Source: a virus. From it: 64,000 nucleotides of DNA. Both the position numbers and the translations under genes were made by a program. The stretch spans positions 20,111-84,110 of IMG/VR virus record IMGVR_UViG_3300028844_006431. One strand, 5' to 3'. Below are positions 52,877 to 60,452 of this stretch, piece by piece (the first letter of the stretch is position 1; each line of letters opens with the position of its first letter). The notes under the pieces are model-generated. The model did not search any database, was not told the DNA's origin, and saw nothing but the letters and a program-made list of their open reading frames with translations.

Positions 52877-53301
52877 CACCAATGGACATCGCTAAAATTT
52901 ATTTCATTGATGAGAAGATTGAAGAGATTCGATCTCACACAACTGAATATAATTCAAGAAATTATGATGACGACCTGAAAGAATACTATGATGAATTTGT
53001 TGAACCTTTGGCAGAGTATTATGACTGTTCTTATTCATCATCTTATGAGTATCTAAAGGCATTGGTTCATTACTCTTTGGATCATTCACCCTCACATAAA
53101 ATTGCTGAAAAGTTTATTTCAATTCTTCACAATACTCGTTCTTTATTTGAAGACTTTGGTATTCTAACTATTCAAGAAAATCAGCATCTTATGAAACATT
53201 TTCTCTTCACACAAATTGAAGACTTCAATGAGGATACAGATAAATGGTCTCCCAATGATCAACGCATTCGTTTTGATGTTCGAACAGTGAAATCGAATTG
53301 A
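52873..53301 (+). CDS. Hypothetical acidic protein, 142 aa
   Basis: The start is set at ATG 52873 (MTPMDIAKIYFIDEKIEEIR) because it overlaps the primase stop as ATGA; GTG 52861 would add four residues. The protein is helical, Tyr and Ser rich (EYYDCSYSSSYEYLKALVHY), with no known motif. It ends the replication run; a CTAAATA box and the 53363 gene follow after about 60 bases. Unknown function. Confidence 0.65.
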   Translation: MTPMDIAKIYFIDEKIEEIRSHTTEYNSRNYDDDLKEYYDEFVEPLAEYYDCSYSSSYEYLKALVHYSLDHSPSHKIAEKFISILHNTRSLFEDFGILTIQENQHLMKHFLFTQIEDFNEDTDKWSPNDQRIRFDVRTVKSN

Positions 53302-53362
53302 GTATGAAGACCAAAAATTGCTAAATAGAGATACGCTTTCAAAACATTTTATTGGATAAATT

Positions 53363-53587
53363 ATGGCTTTTCCCGGAATCAGTTCTTTCAAATCAACATA
53401 TTCGGATACGAAAAAAATTGAAATTATGACAACTGCAGAAAGCATTCTTATACAGGATGTAGATCTTCTGGAAGATTTTTCAGGTATGATTTTGATCAAA
53501 AACGCAACAGGCAAAAAACTGATGTGTATCACACGGGAATCCATCATTGGAGTCCGCTTTCTTAATGACACTACAAGTATGGTATAA
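53363..53587 (+). CDS. Small paralogous protein A, 74 aa
   Basis: MAFPGISSFKSTYSDTKKIE contains SFKSTYSD followed by KIEIMTTAESILIQDVDLLE and LIKNATGKKLMCITRESIIG. The next gene has the same order of elements. The strand pattern vaguely resembles an LSm/Hfq-like small barrel, an unsupported guess. A CTAAATA box lies 42 bases upstream. Unknown function. Confidence 0.6.
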   Translation: MAFPGISSFKSTYSDTKKIEIMTTAESILIQDVDLLEDFSGMILIKNATGKKLMCITRESIIGVRFLNDTTSMV

Positions 53588-53588
53588 A

Positions 53589-53810
53589 ATGGCAGTTGCA
53601 AGTTATAATAGTTTTAAAAGTCAATTTAGTTCTGAATTGAGTTCAAATCCAAAAATTGAAATCATGACTATGGATGGTGGTCATATTATTCAAGATCATA
53701 CTTTACAAGTTGAAAATAAAACTGACCATTTATTGATTTGGAATGTAAACAAAACAAAGAAGATTATGGTTTTGTATGAAGACCATATCGTTGGTTACAA
53801 ATTGAGATAA
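53589..53810 (+). CDS. Small paralogous protein B, 73 aa
   Basis: The start is ATG 53589, one base after the previous stop. MAVASYNSFKSQFSSELSSN, KIEIMTMDGGHIIQDHTLQV and TKKIMVLYEDHIVGYKLR align with the upstream 74-residue protein (shared SFKS, KIEIMT, IIQD/LIQD, I-x-G). This is a tandem duplication. Virion or regulatory roles cannot be distinguished from sequence. Confidence 0.6.
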   Translation: MAVASYNSFKSQFSSELSSNPKIEIMTMDGGHIIQDHTLQVENKTDHLLIWNVNKTKKIMVLYEDHIVGYKLR

Positions 53811-53837
53811 ATCCCTAAAATTCAAACACTTTTTCTA

Positions 53838-53853
53838 AAATGATCAATCATTT
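53838..53853. promoter_or_regulatory. 16-bp inverted repeat upstream of nrdA
   Basis: AAATGAT-CA-ATCATTT has perfect 7-base arms and a 2-base centre, the same arm-spacer-arm layout as the 19039 operator but different sequence. It lies about 50 bases before the nrdA ATG. No good sigma70 hexamers were found beside it, so the regulatory role is uncertain. Confidence 0.35.
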
Positions 53854-53901
53854 CGATGCATTTCTACACTCTTTTTTTCACAATTTAGCCGGAGTCCTTT
53901 C

Positions 53902-55698
53902 ATGAGTGCCCAGATTTTGACAATGCCTCAAACGGAGAATCGATATCATGATTTAGAAATACATGAAGAAAGAAATGAACTTTTTTCTGAGATGGCTGTA
54001 AAGATGCTCAGTCAATTTTATTGTAATGATAATGAAACTCCACAACAGGCTTTTGCCAGAACAGCACTTTGTTTTTCAGCAGGTGACTTAGAATTAGCAC
54101 AGCGGCTATATGATGCGGTTTCAAAAGGTTGGTTCATGTTTGCCTCACCGGTTCTTTCCAACTCCGTCCTTCCTGGAGTTTCACCAAAGGCAATGCCAAT
54201 CTCTTGTTTCCTTCTTGACATACAAGACAACTTAGAATCAATCATTGACCACTCAACAGAAGTTCGGTGGCTATCTATCAAAGGAGGAGGAGTCGGAGCT
54301 AACTGGTCCAAAGTCCGATCTGTCTCAAATAAAGCACCAGGACCCATGCCATTTCTACACACGATTGATGCCGACATGATTGCCTATCGTCAAGGTAAAA
54401 CCCGTAAAGGTTCACTGTGCGCTTTCTTGGACATCTCACACCCTGATATTATGGAATTCATTCACATGAGAGTTCCGACAGGAGATGTGAATCGTAAAAA
54501 TCTCAATCTTCATCATTCAATCAACATTCCTGATGAATTCATGAGAGCAGTTGAACGAGATGAAATGTGGGACTTGATTGATCCAAATGATGAAACAGTT
54601 CGTGATACCATTCGTGCTCGAGAGTTATGGGAAACATTGCTTGAGATTCGTTTCCGCACTGGTGAGCCATGCATTCATTTCATCACAGAGTCCAATCGTC
54701 AGCTACCTCAAGCACTGAAGGATCAAGGTCTGAGAATCAACAGTTCAAATCTCTGTCAAGAAATCACTCTTCCCACAAATGAAGAGCGAACAGCCGTGTG
54801 TTGTTTGTCTTCATTGAATCTTGACAAGTTTGATGAATGGAAATATTCAACACTTGTTGAAGATATGATCACCATGCTTGATAATGTTCTTCAATTCTTT
54901 ATTGACCACGCACCGAACGAATTGTCAAAAGCAAAGTATTCTGCGACAAGAGAAAGGTCACTTGGTCTTGGAGCGATGGGCTTTCATTCATGGCTTCAAA
55001 AGAACAACATTGCTTGGGAGAGTGAAGAAGCACGTCTTGAGAATGAAAAATTGTTCAGTCATATTGACAGTCGAGCAAAAGAGCAGACAATACGATTGGG
55101 TCATGAAAAGGGAGAGTATCTGGATGGAATTGGCACAGGAAGACGCAATGCTCATCTGACCGCCATCGCACCAAATGCTAACTCTGGAATGCTCTTAGGT
55201 GTCTCACCATCAATCGAACCATACAACGCCAATACTTTCACACAACGTTCAAGAATTGGCTCATATTTAATCAAAAATCCATATCTCGCAAAAGTTCTCG
55301 AAGCTCATGGCAAGAACAATGATGCGACTTGGTCAAACATCATGTTGAATCGTGGTTCAGTTCAACATCTCAAGTTTCTCACAGAACATGAGAAAAATGT
55401 CTACAAGACCGCAATGGAAATTGACCAGACAACAGTAGTTCAACATGCTGCGGATCGGCAGAAATATATCGAACAGGGTCAATCAGTGAATCTATTCTTT
55501 CCCGCAAAACAAGATAAAGCTGAAATGAGCAAAGTTCATTATCTTGCCTGGAAGAATAAGTTGAAAACTCTTTATTATCTGCGAACAGAAGCAGAGCATC
55601 GAGTTGAGAATGTTTCAGAAAAAGTGGAGCGGGATGCTCTACGAGATTACATGGATAAACCAAAAGAAGAAGAGGAGTGTTTAAATTGTCAAGGCTGA
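53902..55698 (+). CDS. nrdA: Class I ribonucleotide reductase large subunit, 598 aa
   Basis: Catalytic elements are SNLCQEI near residue 280 (N-x-C-x-E), PISCFLLD with an early redox Cys, CCLSSLNLDKFD, and a C-terminal CLNC pair that shuttles electrons. NrdA-type RSRIGSYLIK and SPSIEPYNANTFTQRS are also present. It lacks the N-terminal ATP cone found in E. coli NrdA, so it is shorter and may be insensitive to dATP inhibition, which is inference. It reduces NDPs together with the NrdB half encoded at 56132. The C terminus overlaps the GNAT gene by 22 bases. Confidence 0.93.
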   Translation: MSAQILTMPQTENRYHDLEIHEERNELFSEMAVKMLSQFYCNDNETPQQAFARTALCFSAGDLELAQRLYDAVSKGWFMFASPVLSNSVLPGVSPKAMPISCFLLDIQDNLESIIDHSTEVRWLSIKGGGVGANWSKVRSVSNKAPGPMPFLHTIDADMIAYRQGKTRKGSLCAFLDISHPDIMEFIHMRVPTGDVNRKNLNLHHSINIPDEFMRAVERDEMWDLIDPNDETVRDTIRARELWETLLEIRFRTGEPCIHFITESNRQLPQALKDQGLRINSSNLCQEITLPTNEERTAVCCLSSLNLDKFDEWKYSTLVEDMITMLDNVLQFFIDHAPNELSKAKYSATRERSLGLGAMGFHSWLQKNNIAWESEEARLENEKLFSHIDSRAKEQTIRLGHEKGEYLDGIGTGRRNAHLTAIAPNANSGMLLGVSPSIEPYNANTFTQRSRIGSYLIKNPYLAKVLEAHGKNNDATWSNIMLNRGSVQHLKFLTEHEKNVYKTAMEIDQTTVVQHAADRQKYIEQGQSVNLFFPAKQDKAEMSKVHYLAWKNKLKTLYYLRTEAEHRVENVSEKVERDALRDYMDKPKEEEECLNCQG

Positions 55699-56072
55699 TT
55701 GATATCTCTCAATATCATAATCAAGGAAGTGTCGAAGGTTACGTTGTAGATACGAAACGAGAACAACTAGGAAATTTTTTCACCTCAAATGGTATATCAA
55801 AAGAAGTTGCGAACAAGTATCTACACAAGTTTCGTAATATTGCTATTCTTAAGAATATGCAAGTGAGTCAAAAAGGAAAGGGTATCGGAAGAAAACTTTT
55901 TGATCAATTCATCGATCAAGCATATGACGAAGGTGCAGAGGCAATTTTTCTGGTTGCTGATGTGAGTGAGAAAAATGACTTCGATCTGATTCAATGGTAT
56001 GAGAGGTATGGCTTTGAGAAAATCGCAAAAACTTCAAACTCAGACTATCTCATGCTCCTTCATGAAGAGTAG
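55677..56072 (+). CDS. GNAT-family acetyltransferase, 131 aa
   Basis: The acetyl-CoA loop QVSQKGKGIGRKLFDQF (about residues 62-78) fits the Q/RxxGxG/A motif, followed by AEAIFLVADVSEKNDFDLIQ and WYERYGFEKI as motif B. The start is GTG 55677 (encoded MFKLSRLIDIS) overlapping nrdA. The domain is complete. The substrate is unknown: protein, small metabolite or aminoacyl group. Location between the two RNR genes is unusual. Confidence 0.85.
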   Translation: MFKLSRLIDISQYHNQGSVEGYVVDTKREQLGNFFTSNGISKEVANKYLHKFRNIAILKNMQVSQKGKGIGRKLFDQFIDQAYDEGAEAIFLVADVSEKNDFDLIQWYERYGFEKIAKTSNSDYLMLLHEE

Positions 56073-56131
56073 TCTGGGTAGTCTCAGAATCGTCACCAGC
56101 GGTATTTTATCAGAAAGGTATAGACAAACAT

Positions 56132-57352
56132 ATGGAAGTAAAAATTTACAGCAAAACAGGTTGTAGCTATTGCGTGAAAGCAAAAGAATTTTTCAAGAAT
56201 CATCGCATCGACTTTGTAGAAATTCTGCTTGATGATTATCAAGAACGCATGGACTTTTATCAGAGAGTTTCAAATGGTGTTCAAGTGACTTCCGTGCCAC
56301 AGATTTTTATTGATGACAAGCACATCGGAGGATACACTAACCTGATCTCTCAGGAAGATTTGATTCTGAAAAAAAAGTTCGGTGGGCTAGAGGTCTCATC
56401 CGTGACTTACAAGCCCTTTCGATATGAGTGGGCTGTAGAGATGGCTCAGAATCATGAAAAGATTCATTGGATTCCAGAGGAGGTTTCTCTTGAAGATGAT
56501 GTTCATGATTGGAAATCAAAGAAACTCTCACAAGGTGAGAAAGATTTCATTCGTAGTGTATTGACATTGTTTGTTCAAAGTGATGTCAATGTAGGTGAAA
56601 ACTATATCAATTACTATCTAAAGATTTTTAAGAACAATGAAGTTCGCAAAATGCTGGCAAGCTTTGCTGCGAGAGAATTCATTCATCAGGAAGCCTATGC
56701 GTTGTTCAATGATACAATTGGATTTCCTGAAAGTGATTACAGCGCCTTCTTAGATATCGAACAAATGAGAGACAAGCATGACTTCATGCTTGACATTGAT
56801 ATTCATTCGAAAGAAGGAATTGGTTTATCAATTGCAAAGTCCGTCATCAACGAAGGTCTTGTATTGTTCAGTTCATTTGCCATGTTGTTGAATTTTCAAC
56901 GATTTGGTAAACTCAAAGGTTTTGGCAAAATCAACGAATGGTCTATTCGTGACGAAAATCTTCATGCTCATGGAATGGCAAAACTCTTTCGAACTTATTG
57001 TAATGAAAATCCACGAATTGTCAATGATGATTTCAAGAAAAAGATTTACAGTATGGTTCGCACCGCTGTGAAATTAGAGGATATCTTCATTGAAAGAGCC
57101 TTTGGCTTTTCTGAAATGGAAGGTTTGACACAAGAAGAAATGAAGATGTATATTCGTTACATGGCAGATCGACGTTTGATTCAGTTAGGAATGAAAGGTA
57201 ATTATAAGGTCAAAGAAAATCCATTATCTTGGCTTGACTTTATTCTCAACGCACCAGACCATACCAACTTTTTTGAGAATCGAGTTACAGAATATAGTGT
57301 TGGTGGTCTGACAGGCAAGTTCAATTATGACTTTATCGAAGAGGTCGCATGA
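56132..57352 (+). CDS. nrdB: Glutaredoxin fused to RNR small subunit NrdB, 406 aa
   Basis: Residues 1-80 are a glutaredoxin with C11-S-Y-C14 and the TSVPQIFIDDKHIGGYTN cis-Pro region. Residues about 85-406 are NrdB: REFIHQEAY provides E182, H185 and the tyrosyl-radical Y189, INEGLVLFSSF another Glu, and RDENLHAHGM the second Glu-His pair. The C terminus YSVGGLTGKFNYDF fits the NrdA-docking tail region. The fusion would deliver electrons in cis, keeping the phage RNR independent of host thioredoxin or glutaredoxin. The 14-base gap between AAAGG and ATG is long for a ribosome site. Confidence 0.93.
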   Translation: MEVKIYSKTGCSYCVKAKEFFKNHRIDFVEILLDDYQERMDFYQRVSNGVQVTSVPQIFIDDKHIGGYTNLISQEDLILKKKFGGLEVSSVTYKPFRYEWAVEMAQNHEKIHWIPEEVSLEDDVHDWKSKKLSQGEKDFIRSVLTLFVQSDVNVGENYINYYLKIFKNNEVRKMLASFAAREFIHQEAYALFNDTIGFPESDYSAFLDIEQMRDKHDFMLDIDIHSKEGIGLSIAKSVINEGLVLFSSFAMLLNFQRFGKLKGFGKINEWSIRDENLHAHGMAKLFRTYCNENPRIVNDDFKKKIYSMVRTAVKLEDIFIERAFGFSEMEGLTQEEMKMYIRYMADRRLIQLGMKGNYKVKENPLSWLDFILNAPDHTNFFENRVTEYSVGGLTGKFNYDFIEEVA

Positions 57353-58050
57353 CACATTTCTTAGTTAAGCTTGATCGAAAGGTCAAGCTAGTATTTCTAC
57401 TTTACTTTTTCTTTGCGGGCTTTTGGACATTAAACGGATTTGATAAATTCTTCAATGGAGAATTTCGGCATGATACAAATCCAAATGTAGCAAAGTTTGC
57501 TATTCTTGATGCGGAAACAGGTGAGTTAGAATATCGAATTCACAAGTATCGAGTACATGGACTTTTTGGCGTGAATCGTGATGAAGCATTTCGAGAATAC
57601 TTTTCTCAGTTAGGTTTATCCTATGAGGTCTCTCAGTATGCTCTCTACACAATTAGCTATATTGAAATTGTTCTTGGGTTGGTCTTTCTTTATATTTTCT
57701 TGAGGTCAATTCTCGGAATCAAGAACGAATATTCAAAACGAACTTTGTATGGTACAAGAACTCTTCATCGTTTGGCATTCAAAGTTTCAACTCTACTGTT
57801 CACAGCATTTGTCATGTTTGACAATCTCACTGGTGATAGATTTGAGAACCTGGAGCATTCGATTTTCTTCTTGTTGTTGCTCTTTACATACTATCTGTTT
57901 TTACAAGCAGAAAAGATTGAGAAGGTTGAATATGACCAGCTGATCAAGGGTTGGGAGGGTGAGAAGAATCGCCGTTCAAATTCTGTTCAATATGCTGGTG
58001 TTGATCGACGTGCCGCAAGAAAATTAGATCATGCCAAAGAACTTCATTGA
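57349..58050 (+). CDS. DoxX-like membrane protein, 233 aa
   Basis: ATGA-coupled to nrdB. LVFLLYFFFAGFWTLNGFDK (about 13-32) resembles the first helix of DoxX-type proteins (G-x-NKF). Three further membrane segments lie near 100-122 (ALYTISYIEIVLGLVFLYIF), 145-165 and 170-185. The C-terminal tail (about 185-233) is charged and cytoplasmic. A large extramembrane loop (about 35-95) is unusual. DoxX-family proteins have been linked to sulfur or redox metabolism; the link to RNR is positional inference. Confidence 0.7.
   Translation: MTHFLVKLDRKVKLVFLLYFFFAGFWTLNGFDKFFNGEFRHDTNPNVAKFAILDAETGELEYRIHKYRVHGLFGVNRDEAFREYFSQLGLSYEVSQYALYTISYIEIVLGLVFLYIFLRSILGIKNEYSKRTLYGTRTLHRLAFKVSTLLFTAFVMFDNLTGDRFENLEHSIFFLLLLFTYYLFLQAEKIEKVEYDQLIKGWEGEKNRRSNSVQYAGVDRRAARKLDHAKELH
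57368..57389 (+). promoter_or_regulatory. GNRA-tetraloop hairpin inside the start of the DoxX-like gene
   Basis: AGCTTGATC-GAAA-GGTCAAGCT folds into a 9-pair stem (one U-G) with a GAAA loop, 19 bases after the ATG. No U-run follows. Its position could affect translation initiation or mRNA stability. Coding constraint could also produce it by chance. Confidence 0.45.
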
Positions 58051-58055
58051 TTACG

Positions 58056-58340
58056 TCAGCCTCTCGGAATCCCACCATAAAAACGCTTGTGACCAGTCGG
58101 AAAAGGAGGTCGGATTGGTTCACGATAAATTGTTTTTGGAAAAATCGGTTCTGTACAACAATTCGTATAGGCATTCTTCAGTATACGATTAATACGAGGT
58201 GATCCTTTCGGAGATGGTTGCTGTTGAGCTTTCAACGAAAACGCAATCATCTCCTCAATTCTTTTCTGTTCTGTTCTTCTGTCAGCATCACTCATACCCA
58301 TCAATACAAACGCACTGAGAATAATAATAAGTTTTTTCAT
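58056..58340 (-). CDS. Small exported protein, 94 aa
   Basis: The start is ATG 58340 (MKKLIIILSAFVLMGMSDAD), overlapping the stop of the upstream 39-residue gene as ATGA. The N terminus is a typical signal peptide with likely cleavage after SDA or similar; no lipobox Cys. The mature part contains a Cys pair (YTNCCTEP) and is Pro/Arg-rich. Last gene of the accessory operon, converging on the DoxX-like gene with five bases between stops. Unknown function. Confidence 0.7.
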   Translation of the reverse strand: MKKLIIILSAFVLMGMSDADRRTEQKRIEEMIAFSLKAQQQPSPKGSPRINRILKNAYTNCCTEPIFPKTIYREPIRPPFPTGHKRFYGGIPRG

Positions 58341-58456
58341 TTTGATTCTTTGTGTTGAATCCATCTTTTATCTTTTTCAACAATTTCTTTGAGTATAAAC
58401 AGAATTACTCCTGTTCCAATAAAATGCATAATTATAAGTGCTATGGTTTCAACCAT
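58337..58456 (-). CDS. Single-helix membrane microprotein, 39 aa
   Basis: ATG 58456 follows AGGAGATACG. MVETIALIIMHFIGTGVILF, continuing ILKEIVEKDKRW, is a single membrane helix with a charged C terminus. It is coupled by ATGA to the secreted 94-residue gene. Together they resemble a two-gene lysis or exclusion pair in layout, though no spanin lipobox is present in the second. Confidence 0.6.
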   Translation of the reverse strand: MVETIALIIMHFIGTGVILFILKEIVEKDKRWIQHKESK

Positions 58457-58464
58457 CGTATCTC

Positions 58465-58692
58465 CTAGTAGTGTCCGTGGTCACGAATAAATTCATATTC
58501 TAAATCAATTTGAATATCTTCAAGAGTGATGTCAAGGCTTGTGAGAGCATCCTTTGCTTCACGAATCGCCTTACCTAAATCTGCTCTGTCTTTTCCATTC
58601 GACATTTTCTCATAAATTTCAATCGCAAGCTTAAATGTTTCAGGTGCTGACTTTATTTCCGCGAGAATTTCTGTGATTTCTTTTTTGTCCAT
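58465..58692 (-). CDS. Hypothetical helical protein, 75 aa
   Basis: MDKKEITEILAEIKSAPETF starts a soluble acidic helical protein ending FIRDHGHY. It overlaps the preceding 48-residue ORF by 40 bases. No signal peptide or membrane helix, unlike most of its neighbours. Unknown function. Confidence 0.65.
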   Translation of the reverse strand: MDKKEITEILAEIKSAPETFKLAIEIYEKMSNGKDRADLGKAIREAKDALTSLDITLEDIQIDLEYEFIRDHGHY

Positions 58693-58799
58693 TGGGTGCT
58701 TTCTTGAATTGCACGTTTTGCCCAGATAGGCAAATCTTTGAATTTATAAGATGTCATACCAATTTGTTCCTCAGGGTCAATCTCATTTGAACTAATCAT
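58653..58799 (-). CDS. Small hypothetical protein, 48 aa
   Basis: ATG 58799 follows AGGAGTAAAA, an excellent ribosome site. The product is MISSNEIDPEEQIGMTSYKF, then KDLPIWAKRAIQESTQWTKK and a basic end. Soluble, with a helical centre. Overlaps the next gene in another frame. The strong ribosome site argues for expression. Unknown function. Confidence 0.55.
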   Translation of the reverse strand: MISSNEIDPEEQIGMTSYKFKDLPIWAKRAIQESTQWTKKKSQKFSRK

Positions 58800-58807
58800 T
58801 TTTACTC

Positions 58808-59182
58808 CTATTTTAGATTGAATTCGTTTCGTTTAAAACTACCATAATTACCATACATTTCAACTTTACCATCTTCATTAAAAATCTTTGAGACATCATC
58901 CTCACGGAACTCTTGTATGATTGTGTTACCAATTGGCACCTGTACATACAAGCCCTTTTCATCCCAGAAATAATAGTATGAGGCAGAGCCATTCTCTGCC
59001 TTACCGCTAGTGATTTTACCATCACGCACAATCCATGTCTGAACAATTGTACCATAATCTGAAACATAAGATACTTTAAGGTTTGAACCAACCAAATTAT
59101 CAACTGAGCGTGAAAACTTATTTCTTGCTTCTTCTGTGCAACCAACTAAAAATAATAAACTAATCAATAAAAATTTTTTCAT
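58808..59182 (-). CDS. Phage-encoded lipoprotein, 124 aa
   Basis: MKKFLLISLLFLVGCTEEAR has a signal peptide ending in lipobox LVGC, so C15 would be lipidated. The mature domain (about 20-124) is beta-rich (LKVSYVSDYGTIVQTWIVRD; VEMYGNYGSFKRNEFNLK). Its start is ATGA-coupled to the 37-residue gene. The +2 Thr suggests outer-membrane sorting in a diderm host. A superinfection-exclusion or receptor-blocking role is possible, as for T5 Llp, but is inference only. Confidence 0.75.
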   Translation of the reverse strand: MKKFLLISLLFLVGCTEEARNKFSRSVDNLVGSNLKVSYVSDYGTIVQTWIVRDGKITSGKAENGSASYYYFWDEKGLYVQVPIGNTIIQEFREDDVSKIFNEDGKVEMYGNYGSFKRNEFNLK

Positions 59183-59292
59183 TGTCTACCTAAAAATATT
59201 TGATGTTCTGGCGCATAATAAAAAAACCACATTGAACCATAAAAACAAAAATATAAAAATAAAAACAAAACGAAATACATCCATTGTTGCAT
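59179..59292 (-). CDS. Aromatic-rich membrane microprotein, 37 aa
   Basis: ATG 59292 to TGA 59179: MQQWMYFVLFLFLYFCFYGS, then MWFFYYAPEHQIFLGRQ. One strongly hydrophobic helix rich in Phe and Tyr. Two bases after the preceding gene, and its stop overlaps the lipoprotein ATG. The tight junctions support a real gene. Unknown function. Confidence 0.55.
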   Translation of the reverse strand: MQQWMYFVLFLFLYFCFYGSMWFFYYAPEHQIFLGRQ

Positions 59293-59294
59293 TA

Positions 59295-59615
59295 TTAAAT
59301 CCAAATGGTAGATTTCTTTTCACTTACCATTTTCTCACACATCTGAGATACATAAGTGAACTCTTGATTGACTGGCATGTTTGCCGAACTTTGATCATAC
59401 CAAAAATTTCTGAATTGATCAAAGCTAAATTTTTTCTGATAAAACGAACCAACACACTCAATCATGTTGACCATTCGAATTTTTGAATCAAAATCAATTA
59501 CTTTATCTGGATTGTATAACAATTCAAAGAAGGCACTCCTCTCTTCAGTTGACCAACCAGCATAGGCTACTGAAGCAAACAGCAACATCATTGTTGCTGC
59601 CATAAATTTTTTCAT
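59295..59615 (-). CDS. Small secreted protein, 106 aa
   Basis: MKKFMAATMMLLFASVAYAG is a signal peptide with a clear A-x-A cleavage site (AYA before GWSTE). The mature helical domain has two Cys (IECVGSF and SQMCEKM) that could form a periplasmic disulfide. GGAGAAAA precedes the ATG, which overlaps the stop of the 52-residue gene. A periplasmic effector is inferred; no family recognised. Confidence 0.75.
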   Translation of the reverse strand: MKKFMAATMMLLFASVAYAGWSTEERSAFFELLYNPDKVIDFDSKIRMVNMIECVGSFYQKKFSFDQFRNFWYDQSSANMPVNQEFTYVSQMCEKMVSEKKSTIWI

Positions 59616-59770
59616 AGATTTTCTCCGTTTACTTTAAATCCTAATGGATGCGAGGCATCCATAAAGAAAAGTAGATATAAAAAAAATCCCACAGCATAAG
59701 CCAATGAAGTGAATATAAAAATTCTACCAAGCCAATAATAAACTTTCTTGAGTGAATTGTTTTCTTCCAT
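59612..59770 (-). CDS. Single-helix membrane microprotein, 52 aa
   Basis: ATG 59770: MEENNSLKKVYYWLGRIFIF, continuing TSLAYAVGFFLYLLFFMD, then a short polar tail ending KVNGENL. One membrane helix with positive residues on the N-terminal side. The stop overlaps the next ATG as ATGA. No gene lies in the 73 bases between it and the lipoprotein stop upstream. Unknown function. Confidence 0.6.
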   Translation of the reverse strand: MEENNSLKKVYYWLGRIFIFTSLAYAVGFFLYLLFFMDASHPLGFKVNGENL

Positions 59771-59843
59771 TACATTGAAGTGCTGAAGAAGTTATAAAAA
59801 TAAAAAAACAAAGCCGACAATTCAATTACCCACATATAAACCT

Positions 59844-60449
59844 TTATTTAACATAAATTGTATATTCAATTGGCTTCATCTCGTAAATTTTTGTATTATC
59901 TTTGATGTAGCCATACAAATCAGTTTTATAAACTAATGTAATATCTGAAGTATTATCTGGGTTTACATTGGCTTTCTCTAAAAACATATCACTCTTATTT
60001 ACAGTGTAGGCAAAAAAGCCTGTTGAAGTTGAAGTGAAGTTATCTAGAGAAGGTGTAACCCCTGTTTGATTCATGGTATAATCAGTTGAACCCATTACAT
60101 AAAATGTCAATGAAGGCATTGCGCCAAGTGCCCAGTTGACTGCGGTGACATTGGCAGATGCTTCATCAAACATCGCAATTTTGAAATCATCGTCAGTTGC
60201 TGGTTCGGTTGTGGTTGTCCCGCCAGAACTTGAACTGTCTGATGTTGACGACGTGTTCGTTGTGTTTGTGACTTCCGTCGTGGTTGTTGTGGTGATATTC
60301 GTGTAGTTATCAATCTTCTCTACAATCTCCGTGTAAGAATGATTGTCACGAATTTCTGTTGTTTCTTTCTCAGTTTCCTTTTCAGGCATCATGTCTCGAC
60401 ATCCAATCAAGGCAACCGTTGCCAATCCTAAAACCATAAGTTTAAACAT
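59844..60449 (-). CDS. Lipoprotein with coiled-coil stalk and Thr/Ser-rich linker, 201 aa
   Basis: MFKLMVLGLATVALIGCRDM contains a lipobox (LIGC, C17). A charged stalk (about 22-55) follows, then a Thr/Ser linker (NITTTTTTEVTNTTNTSSTS, about 51-80), then a C-terminal beta-like domain (about 85-201, FKIAMFDEASANVTAVNWAL; IKDNTKIYEMKPIEYTIYVK). This anchor-stalk-linker-domain layout suits a surface or periplasmic protein. It lies three bases downstream of a tagged virion-type protein. Unknown function. Confidence 0.75.
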   Translation of the reverse strand: MFKLMVLGLATVALIGCRDMMPEKETEKETTEIRDNHSYTEIVEKIDNYTNITTTTTTEVTNTTNTSSTSDSSSSGGTTTTEPATDDDFKIAMFDEASANVTAVNWALGAMPSLTFYVMGSTDYTMNQTGVTPSLDNFTSTSTGFFAYTVNKSDMFLEKANVNPDNTSDITLVYKTDLYGYIKDNTKIYEMKPIEYTIYVK

Positions 60450-60452
60450 ATG

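Noticed and set aside
58340-58456. Reading the 39/94-residue pair as an i-spanin/o-spanin pair
   Set aside because: The exported partner has no lipobox cysteine near its signal peptide, so a spanin call is not supported.
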